Part shown: positions 1-5,416 of the stretch, one piece after another
Layout of the letters: each line of letters opens with the position of its first letter
Position numbering within the stretch: the first letter of the stretch is position 1
DNA from: an uncultured Bacteroidales bacterium
Lineage (GTDB): Bacteria; Bacteroidota; Bacteroidia; Bacteroidales; UBA932
Reading direction: 5' to 3'
Length of the DNA stretch: 5,416 nucleotides
Assembly: GCA_947305045.1 (NCBI GenBank)
Contig: CAMZCW010000167.1
Span: 1-5,416, forward strand
Notes under the pieces: generated by a model
What the model was told of the DNA's origin: nothing
The model's database searches: none
The model's input: the letters and a program-made list of their open reading frames with translations, nothing else
Program-made: the position numbers and the translations under genes

Positions 1-707
1 AGCAGCGTGGAAATGGCCACGCAGGACTTGATGCGGCCGCTGTCGCCGTTGCCGGCTTCCGTTACGCCCACATGCAGCGGAAAAACAACGCCCGCTTCCT
101 GCATCAGGCGAGCCAGCTCACGATAGGCCTGTACCATTACAACGGTATTGGAAGCCTTCAGGGACACCACCACATTAAAAAACTGAGCGTCCATGCACAT
201 CTGCACCCATTCCATGGCAGCAAGGGCCATGGCCTGCGGCGTATTTCCGTATTTCTCCACAATATACTTTCCGAGCGAACCATGGTTCAGGCCAATCCGG
301 ATGGCCCGGTCATATTGCTTGCACTTTTCCAGAAACTGCCCGAAGAGCAGGCGGGCCTTCTCATGGTCCGGGTGGAAATTGCCCGGGTTGATACGGATTT
401 TCTCCACCACTGGCACTACAGCCATGGCCACTTCTGCGGAGAAGTGGATATCGGCCACAAGGGGCGTCTGGATGCCCTCTTCCCGCAGCGTGTCATGAAT
501 CTGCTGCACAGCCGGTACATCCGACAAGGAAGGAACAGTGATACGGATGAGTTGTGACCCTGCCGCTGCCAAGCGACGACACTGCGCCACCGTTGCGGCA
601 ACATCCGACGTATGGGTATTGCACATGGTCTGGACCACAATCGGGTGACCACTGCCAATCAGGACGTCGCCTACGCGAACAGTCCGGGTTTCCATCGCTT
701 TTATCAT
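1..707 (-). CDS. ispG: 4-hydroxy-3-methylbut-2-en-1-yl diphosphate synthase (IspG/GcpE), 3' partial
   Basis: The N-terminal 235 residues of IspG, the cytoplasmic [4Fe-4S] enzyme that reductively converts MEcPP to HMBPP in the MEP isoprenoid pathway; the rest lies beyond the window. Recognisable TIM-barrel motifs in order are HPIVVQTMCNT (21-31), PLVADIHFS (82-90), KIRINPGNF (103-111), RIGLNHGSL (137-145), VSLKASNTVV (181-190) and GVTEAGNGDSGRIKS (214-228). The C-terminal Cys-rich cluster domain is not visible. I take the ATG at 707, which overlaps the TGA of the upstream barrel gene (ATGA). The ATG at 695 (METRTVRVG) is a reasonable alternative and would drop four residues; neither has a clear Shine-Dalgarno. 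The QTMC wording replaces the common QSMT. The segment between NPGNF and RIGLNHG is about 25 residues, which appears shorter than what I recall for Bacteroides IspG. Whether the central insert domain of the long Bacteroidota form is present cannot be seen, because the sequence ends before that point. The start of the gene overlapping an envelope gene indicates co-expression with spoT and its neighbours. Confidence 0.96.
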   Translation of the reverse strand, partial: MIKAMETRTVRVGDVLIGSGHPIVVQTMCNTHTSDVAATVAQCRRLAAAGSQLIRITVPSLSDVPAVQQIHDTLREEGIQTPLVADIHFSAEVAMAVVPVVEKIRINPGNFHPDHEKARLLFGQFLEKCKQYDRAIRIGLNHGSLGKYIVEKYGNTPQAMALAAMEWVQMCMDAQFFNVVVSLKASNTVVMVQAYRELARLMQEAGVVFPLHVGVTEAGNGDSGRIKSCVAISTL

Positions 708-1564
708 GGTTTCTGATGCTGTTGTTCTTCTATCATTTTTCTGGCCAGTTGGCGGAGCTGTGCACGCGAGTGACCGTATCGGGGGGTCAGTTGATAATAG
801 AGACCCAAGGTAACGGCTCCGTCCAGCGGATAGCCGAAGCGGTAATAATATGGACTGGAATAGTCCGGCTGCCAGAAAGAGCCCCAGCCCCATTTGATGT
901 TTACGTTCAGGTGTATCTCAATGGGATTGAACACCAGTCCCATCCCCAGGCCACCCATCAGGCCGTATGTCCACCGAAGGTCATAATCGCGGAAGGAAGT
1001 CACATAATTCTCATAGGTGGTTCCTACATAGGCATCGTCCAGCACACGTTTGATACCGGTCCGATATCCTCCATACAAGCCCACCTTGAGCATGAATTTG
1101 AAGTGCTCGCCCAAATCGAAGTGGCCATGGGTAAGGATAAAAGCCTCCGGTACGCGCATCATGGTTTTATAAGCACCCGACTCCGTTGAGCGATAGCCGG
1201 TTTCCTTGTTGGCTTTGAACTCATAGCCCTCATAGTTTTGCTGCGCGCCAAACTCCAGGCCCAGGAAAGGGAAGAGCCCGAACATGGTAAACTGCCGGAT
1301 CACGGAAAAGCCGTACACCGGGAATTGCACCTGCGCCTTGGAAAGCCGCGAAGGATTCCAATAGCCAAACTGGGCCGATATTCCCCCGTACACCCCAATC
1401 ATCCAATAGTCGTTGGGCTTGTGGACCTGAAGCTTGAGACTGTCCAGATACTCGTTCGTGACCGTATCCGGCAGGCTGAAAAACTCCTTGTCCAAGTCCA
1501 CCTGGGCAAAGGAGAGGGAGCAGGCCGATAACAGGCCGATAACGATGGAAAACAGGCGCTTCAT
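704..1564 (-). CDS. Predicted outer-membrane beta-barrel protein with signal peptide
   Basis: Predicted exported protein of 286 residues. The start chosen is the ATG at 1564, giving MKRLFSIVIG..., because it begins a clean signal peptide, overlaps the lipoprotein stop as ATGA and has a GGAGGAG 8 nt upstream. An upstream in-frame ATG at 1594 would add ten polar residues ahead of the signal and is rejected. Signal peptidase I cleavage is likely after SFA at residue 20, before QVDLD. LSAC at 12-15 also fits a lipobox, so lipidation at Cys15 cannot be excluded. From about residue 53 the protein shows successive Gly/aromatic amphipathic strands (about 53-68, 73-105, 147-160, 187-222, 230-251), typical of a small barrel. 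The general look is that of Bacteroidota PorT/OmpA-like barrel proteins, but I cannot name a family. Beyond the last strand (TLGLYYQL) there is a charged, Gln/Arg-rich, probably helical tail of about 35 residues instead of a terminal aromatic. Ligand and role are unknown; coupling to the upstream lipoprotein suggests the two may act together. Confidence 0.85.
   Translation of the reverse strand: MKRLFSIVIGLLSACSLSFAQVDLDKEFFSLPDTVTNEYLDSLKLQVHKPNDYWMIGVYGGISAQFGYWNPSRLSKAQVQFPVYGFSVIRQFTMFGLFPFLGLEFGAQQNYEGYEFKANKETGYRSTESGAYKTMMRVPEAFILTHGHFDLGEHFKFMLKVGLYGGYRTGIKRVLDDAYVGTTYENYVTSFRDYDLRWTYGLMGGLGMGLVFNPIEIHLNVNIKWGWGSFWQPDYSSPYYYRFGYPLDGAVTLGLYYQLTPRYGHSRAQLRQLARKMIEEQQHQKP
1521..1542. repeat. 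Perfect 11-bp tandem duplication in signal-peptide codons
   Basis: CAGGCCGATAA occurs twice head to tail (1521-1531 and 1532-1542). On the coding strand it is TTATCGGCCTG twice, spanning the hydrophobic core of the barrel protein's signal peptide (Val-Ile-Gly-Leu-Leu-Ser-Ala). Eleven is not a multiple of three, so loss or gain of one copy would shift the frame. With two copies it may be chance or a fixed small duplication. Confidence 0.8.
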
Positions 1565-3360
1565 CGGAACATCTCCTCCATGTCTATCTGCCAAATCATC
1601 TCTGCACGCTCCAGCACTTTAATGAGGAATTGGTCGTTTACCTTGAAGAAACGCACTTTCTCCGGCTGTTTGTGTTCAAGCAGCACACCGGTATCCACCA
1701 GGTTGTTCCTGTTCAGGTCCTCTGCAATACGGATGCAATAATTGCCGGTTTTCAAGTAGGGGAATACAAGCACGCCGTCTTTTTCGACAATGAACGAGCG
1801 CACCACTTTGTCCCGCTTTTCCGTGAGAAGGTCCACTATGTACTTATTTTTCACGTGGGAAAGTTCCAGGGTAATGGAGCTGAGTTTCTCGTCGTTGGGC
1901 AACGTCACTTTCAGTTCCGTACTGTCATTGTAGTAGCCATTGACGTCGCGGAACCGGCGGTGGGGGATTTTCAGGTAATAATCATAGCCCACCTGCAGTT
2001 TTTCTTCCGGATATATGTTGAAATGACGCAGGTTGGTGCTGTCCTGTATTACCTTCACCTTCCCTTTAGCCTCCTGCTGACGCGGGTTCACACTGCGGAA
2101 TTTCAGCGAATCCCAGGCCGCCTCTATGAGAGGATACTTGAACTCGATTTCGTAGCCGTACTGCTCAATGGTGGTAGCATCGGCCTTGGTGGTCATGACG
2201 GCAATGGTATCCTCATGCTTGCGGTTGCGGGGGTTGTTCTCCATTTTCATGAGTTCCACACGCAGTTCCTTTCCAATGGAGAGTTTCACCTCTTCTTCCG
2301 TAGGCACCAAGGTTCCGGTGGTGTCGGTTTTGTCGTAATTCAACACCAGTTTCAGGGTATCGGGCATTTTACGCTGGTCGTTTACCCATAGTTCCAGGGA
2401 GTCCCGCTGAAGATTGAACTGGGAAATGAGTTTTTCCCGCGCAAGCCCCCTGATGCGCATGTCGTGAATCACCGCATCCGGAGCCATGAACGTAAGATAA
2501 GCGGTACGCAATCCTACACGCTCCTTTTTCATGATGGCCTGTTTGGAGGGTTTTTCACGGAAAAGGTTGAGCTCAAAATCCGTTTTTCGCGCCAGGCACA
2601 GGGCTGTATCTTTCATGTCGAATTTCTTGAACTCATACAGGCTGTCATTAAACACAATCTGAGGGCGGAACAGGGAGTCCAGAAAGGCGATGCGCTCCGT
2701 TTCCGGATCATATTTGTTATTGTTGTTCTCGTCCTTGACGGCATAGACCCGATAAACGGTATCCTGAATATTCCGCAGGCTGAAGAAGCCCCATTCGTCG
2801 GTTTTGGCGGCGGCGACAGGACGCTTGAGGAACACGGCGGAATCCGCCTGATCCTTGTACAGCATAACAGTAATGCCCTTCAGCGGTTTCAGGGTGTTGC
2901 AGTCCTGCACCAGGCCGGTCAGGCACATGGAGTCAATTTGTGCACCGGTGGAGAACACCAGCGTGAAGCCCGGGAACAGGTTGCCTTCGTTGTTGTCCGC
3001 AATGGCACCCGTCAGGTCCAGCGTATAGGTAGTGTTGGAATCCAGGTCGGACTCAAACGACACTTCAACCGACTTTCCCTTAATGACCGCCTTGGGGCGT
3101 TTCTCCAGCGGGGGAGACAGATAAATGCCGTTGGCGTCCTTGATTTTCACGTATTCGTTGAACGTGAACACCAGCTTGGTCTTGTGTACTCCCACGTTTA
3201 CCGTTCCGGGGAAAGGAGCCACTTTGGTGAGCACGGGCGGAATGGTGTCCTTGGGGCCACCGGAAGGCGGGGTGGTGGTGTTGGCACAACCCTGTGGAAA
3301 CATGAGTGAACCCAGAATGAGCGCCGCCGGAATGAGCGGCAACAGTTTTTTCAATCTCAT
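1561..3360 (-). CDS. Ig-like (Big_5/SbsA-type) domain lipoprotein of unknown function
   Basis: Predicted envelope lipoprotein of 599 residues. The N-terminus is a signal peptide (MRLKK, then a hydrophobic run to about residue 21) ending at PQGC, with Cys25 as the likely lipidated residue. The -3 position is Pro rather than Leu/Val, which is atypical. The residues after Cys25 (ANTTT) lack the acidic run seen in Bacteroidota surface-export signals, so a periplasm-facing anchor is somewhat more likely than surface display. PPSGGPKDTIPPVL followed by a beta-rich stretch (about 34-137, with FTFNEYV near 66) matches the Bacteroidota version of the bacterial Ig-like Big_5 domain. A second beta-sandwich-like region (about 137-235) resembles carboxypeptidase-regulatory/CNA-B folds and holds an Asn-rich loop, DENNNNKYD, at 200-208. 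The rest is beta-rich, with a second loop DLNRNNLVD at 548-556. The start is the ATG at 3360, which overlaps the upstream spoT stop; no Shine-Dalgarno is evident there. The family is recognisable but its function is unknown. An assembly, adhesion or scaffold role would be speculation. Confidence 0.9.
   Translation of the reverse strand: MRLKKLLPLIPAALILGSLMFPQGCANTTTPPSGGPKDTIPPVLTKVAPFPGTVNVGVHKTKLVFTFNEYVKIKDANGIYLSPPLEKRPKAVIKGKSVEVSFESDLDSNTTYTLDLTGAIADNNEGNLFPGFTLVFSTGAQIDSMCLTGLVQDCNTLKPLKGITVMLYKDQADSAVFLKRPVAAAKTDEWGFFSLRNIQDTVYRVYAVKDENNNNKYDPETERIAFLDSLFRPQIVFNDSLYEFKKFDMKDTALCLARKTDFELNLFREKPSKQAIMKKERVGLRTAYLTFMAPDAVIHDMRIRGLAREKLISQFNLQRDSLELWVNDQRKMPDTLKLVLNYDKTDTTGTLVPTEEEVKLSIGKELRVELMKMENNPRNRKHEDTIAVMTTKADATTIEQYGYEIEFKYPLIEAAWDSLKFRSVNPRQQEAKGKVKVIQDSTNLRHFNIYPEEKLQVGYDYYLKIPHRRFRDVNGYYNDSTELKVTLPNDEKLSSITLELSHVKNKYIVDLLTEKRDKVVRSFIVEKDGVLVFPYLKTGNYCIRIAEDLNRNNLVDTGVLLEHKQPEKVRFFKVNDQFLIKVLERAEMIWQIDMEEMFR
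1573..1579 (-). promoter_or_regulatory. Shine-Dalgarno-like GGAGGAG upstream of the barrel gene
   Basis: On the minus strand GGAGGAG sits 8 nt before the ATG at 1564, inside the last codons of the lipoprotein gene (Met-Glu-Glu-Met-Phe-Arg-stop). It supports the 1564 start over the ATG at 1594. Bacteroidota generally rely little on Shine-Dalgarno pairing, and the purines also encode Glu-Glu, so function is not certain. The starts at 3360 and 707 have no comparable motif. Confidence 0.5.
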
Positions 3361-5416
3361 AGCTCGGTTCTGATTACAGATTCTATGCCTTCGATGGAAG
3401 AAAGTTCCTTGATCATCTGGTCAAGGATATCCCGCGACTGCACATACATGTCGATGTAGCCGTCGAACAAGCCGCTTTCCGCCTGCAGCGACAGCCGGCG
3501 CATATTCACGCGCATCTCCCGCGAAACATACTGGGAAATCTCATTGAGCATACCCATGCGGTCCAGGCCTTTAAGGGTGATACGCACCAGGAAGGAATTG
3601 TCCTCTGCCTGTTCCAGCCACTTGGGTACCACCACCCAGTCTCCGTGCATGGCAGCAATGCTCTCCGCCACCGGACAAGCTTTCTTGTGCACGGTAACGC
3701 TTCCGTCCGGCGCCTTGAAGCCCACCACCGGATCTCCGGGGATAGGATTGCAGCAGCTGGCGATGGAGAAACGCGGTCCATTGGGATCTGAACTGCCGAT
3801 GATGAACGTTTCCGCCACAGGCTTCGTTTCCGCCTGTTCCCCGGCATCTTCCATCCCGAAAGCCCGCCGCAACCAGGAGAGACGGCTCCCGGACTGTTTC
3901 TTGAGGGATTCCGGCACCTGCTCCAAACTCAGATTGCCCAGACCAATCCCGTAGTACATTTCTTCACGGGATTCCACGCCATAAGCCGCCTGCAGGCGCT
4001 GGAGGTTGCGTTCATCGTTCTCAATTCCCAACGAAGCAAGCGTATTTTCCAGGGTCCGTTTGCCAAAGTCCACCGTCTGCTTGCGCTGGGCCTTAAAATA
4101 GTCCATCACAATGGTGCGGGCGCGACGCGTAGTGAGGAATTTAATCCATTCCAGCTGCGGTTTGGCGTCTTCCGCCGTGATGATTTCCACTTTGTCGCCG
4201 GTTTTGAGCACGTGACTCAGCTTCACCAGGCGCTGATTGACTTTGGCCGCAATGGCCTTGTTACCGACCTCCGTATGAATCATGTAGGCAAAATCCAGCG
4301 CCGTGGCTCCTTTGGGAATGCTGCGCTGGTCGCCTTTAGGGGTGAATACGTAGATCTCGGTGGCGGTAAGGTCATTATGAATAATATCCAGCAGTTCCAG
4401 GGCATTTACGTCCGGATTTACCAGGATTTCCTTGATGCGTTCCAGCCAGGCATCCATCTCATAATCGCCTTCGCCCAGGTAACCGTTGCGCTTGTACATC
4501 CAGTGCGCGGCAATTCCTTTTTCAGCAATGTCATCCATGCGCCGCGTGCGGATCTGGACCTCCACCCATACGCCGGATTCACTGAGGAGCGTGCAGTGCA
4601 GGGCCTCATAACCATTTGATTTGGGATGTTTTACCCAGTCCCGCAGGCGTTCCGGCATGTAGCGGTACAAGCCCGTAATAATGGAGAAGATATGGTAGCA
4701 CTGGTCGCGCTCGCTCTCCGGGGAGCTTTGATCGGCCTCAAAAATGATGCGGATGGCATACAGGTCATAGACTTCCTCAAAGGAAATCTGTTTTTGCTGC
4801 ATTTTGCGCCAGACGGAGTAGGGGGTTTTTACCCGTTTCTTGATTTGGAACTTGAAGCCGGCCTTGGTAAGGGCCTCTTCTATGGGTTCGATGAACTGCG
4901 CCATCTCTGCACCTTTTTCCTGCACGCTCTTGTCTATGCGGGCCTTGATTTCCTGATAGGCCTCCGGTTCATTGTAGCGCAGCCAGATGTTCTCCAGTTC
5001 ACTCTTGATGCTGTACAAACCCAGGCGATGAGCCAGCGGGATAAAGATGAACATGGTTTCCGACAGAATCTTGTCCCGCTTGTGTTCCGGCATGTGCTCG
5101 ATGGTGCGGCAGTTGTGCAGGCGGTCTGCCAGTTTGATGAGCACTACGCGGACATCGTCGTTGAGCGTCAGGAGAATGCGCTTGAAGTTCTCCGCCTGCA
5201 TGCTCTGCTGGGTGAGATCCGCCACACCGTGCGTTTTTTGTTCATTGTCCAGCACGGTCTTGATCTTGGTGAGACCATCCACCAGCGAAGCAATCTTGTT
5301 GCCAAATTGCTCGCGAAGGTCTTCCACCGAGTAGTCCGTATCTTCCACAACGTCGTGGAGCAGGGCGGCCGATATGGATTTGTAGCCCAGGCCAATGTCG
5401 TCCACCACAATTTGCG
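3357..5416 (-). CDS. spoT: RelA/SpoT family bifunctional (p)ppGpp synthetase/hydrolase, 5' partial
   Basis: Cytoplasmic stringent-response enzyme that makes (p)ppGpp from ATP and GDP/GTP and hydrolyses it. The open frame runs off the window edge: codons for Gln-Ile precede the GTG at 5408, and that GTG lies inside the HD domain, so it is not the true start. Roughly 50-70 N-terminal residues, including the first HD histidine, are missing by comparison with family length. Numbering from the 5408 GTG, the hydrolase HD domain shows HDVVED at 18-23 and ADRLHN at 94-99. The synthetase domain (about 190-305) shows YDLYAIR with Asp215, SNGYEALH at 264-271 and VEVQIRT with Glu283. A TGS domain (about 349-410) starts EIYVFTPKGD. 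A Cys/His zinc-finger-like region (about 545-597) carries Cys552, Cys553, His574 and Cys578. A C-terminal ACT domain covers about 605-683. The visible HD and synthetase motifs are intact, so I infer a bifunctional enzyme. The relA/spoT name is a convention choice, because Bacteroidota can carry two long homologues. Its TGA overlaps the ATG of the downstream lipoprotein gene. Confidence 0.96.
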   Translation of the reverse strand, partial: QIVVDDIGLGYKSISAALLHDVVEDTDYSVEDLREQFGNKIASLVDGLTKIKTVLDNEQKTHGVADLTQQSMQAENFKRILLTLNDDVRVVLIKLADRLHNCRTIEHMPEHKRDKILSETMFIFIPLAHRLGLYSIKSELENIWLRYNEPEAYQEIKARIDKSVQEKGAEMAQFIEPIEEALTKAGFKFQIKKRVKTPYSVWRKMQQKQISFEEVYDLYAIRIIFEADQSSPESERDQCYHIFSIITGLYRYMPERLRDWVKHPKSNGYEALHCTLLSESGVWVEVQIRTRRMDDIAEKGIAAHWMYKRNGYLGEGDYEMDAWLERIKEILVNPDVNALELLDIIHNDLTATEIYVFTPKGDQRSIPKGATALDFAYMIHTEVGNKAIAAKVNQRLVKLSHVLKTGDKVEIITAEDAKPQLEWIKFLTTRRARTIVMDYFKAQRKQTVDFGKRTLENTLASLGIENDERNLQRLQAAYGVESREEMYYGIGLGNLSLEQVPESLKKQSGSRLSWLRRAFGMEDAGEQAETKPVAETFIIGSSDPNGPRFSIASCCNPIPGDPVVGFKAPDGSVTVHKKACPVAESIAAMHGDWVVVPKWLEQAEDNSFLVRITLKGLDRMGMLNEISQYVSREMRVNMRRLSLQAESGLFDGYIDMYVQSRDILDQMIKELSSIEGIESVIRTEL

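Noticed and set aside
428..447. Perfect 8-bp inverted repeat with a 4-nt loop (CCACTTCT / AGAAGTGG)
   Set aside because: It lies inside ispG, encodes the conserved IHFSAEV region, and has no following T-run, so it is not a terminator; it is most likely coincidental.
554..1189. 211-codon open frame on the plus strand
   Set aside because: It lies antisense to the barrel gene and the start of ispG, both of which have clear protein signatures; the translation shows no recognisable domain.
1565..1594. Alternative upstream ATG (1594) for the barrel gene
   Set aside because: It would place ten polar residues (MADRHGGDVP) before the signal peptide; the ATG at 1564 has a Shine-Dalgarno-like motif and the ATGA overlap seen at the other junctions.
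1630..2391. 253-codon open frame on the plus strand
   Set aside because: Antisense shadow of the lipoprotein gene, with no start context and no recognisable motif.
2464..3309. 281-codon open frame on the plus strand
   Set aside because: Antisense to the N-terminal half of the lipoprotein, whose signal peptide and Big_5 motif make the minus-strand frame the real one.
5406..5408. GTG at 5408 as the start of the RelA/SpoT protein
   Set aside because: The frame stays open upstream to the window edge and the GTG falls within the conserved HD domain, so the gene is truncated by the window rather than starting here.

Overview
The window is a dense, single-direction piece of a Bacteroidota chromosome, most likely from the Bacteroidales or a relative, with moderately high GC. 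The assignment rests on three things: a RelA/SpoT protein with Bacteroidota-like wording in its HD region, a lipoprotein of the Bacteroidota 'CAN...PPSGGPKDTIPPVL' Ig-like family, and a small outer-membrane barrel protein beside it. The genus cannot be read from the sequence.

All four genes lie on the minus strand, so transcription runs from high to low coordinates. In that order they are: a long RelA/SpoT (p)ppGpp synthetase/hydrolase (5416-3357, N-terminus cut by the window edge); a 599-residue Ig-like (Big_5) lipoprotein (3360-1561); a 286-residue predicted outer-membrane beta-barrel protein with a signal peptide (1564-704); and the N-terminal part of IspG, the MEP-pathway 4Fe-4S enzyme (707-1, C-terminus cut by the window edge).

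Each of the three junctions is an ATGA overlap, where the start codon of the next gene shares bases with the stop codon of the previous one. There is no intergenic DNA, and no promoter or terminator candidate was seen. This is strong evidence for one polycistronic unit with translational coupling. It places a stringent-response enzyme, two envelope proteins of unknown function and an isoprenoid-precursor enzyme under shared expression. IspG feeds the polyprenyl carrier used for peptidoglycan and surface glycans, so a growth-rate/envelope link is plausible, but it is inferred from gene order only.

No mobile element, CRISPR array, tRNA or rRNA was recognised. The most unusual small-scale signal is a perfect 11-bp tandem duplication inside the signal-peptide codons of the beta-barrel gene; its length is not a multiple of three.
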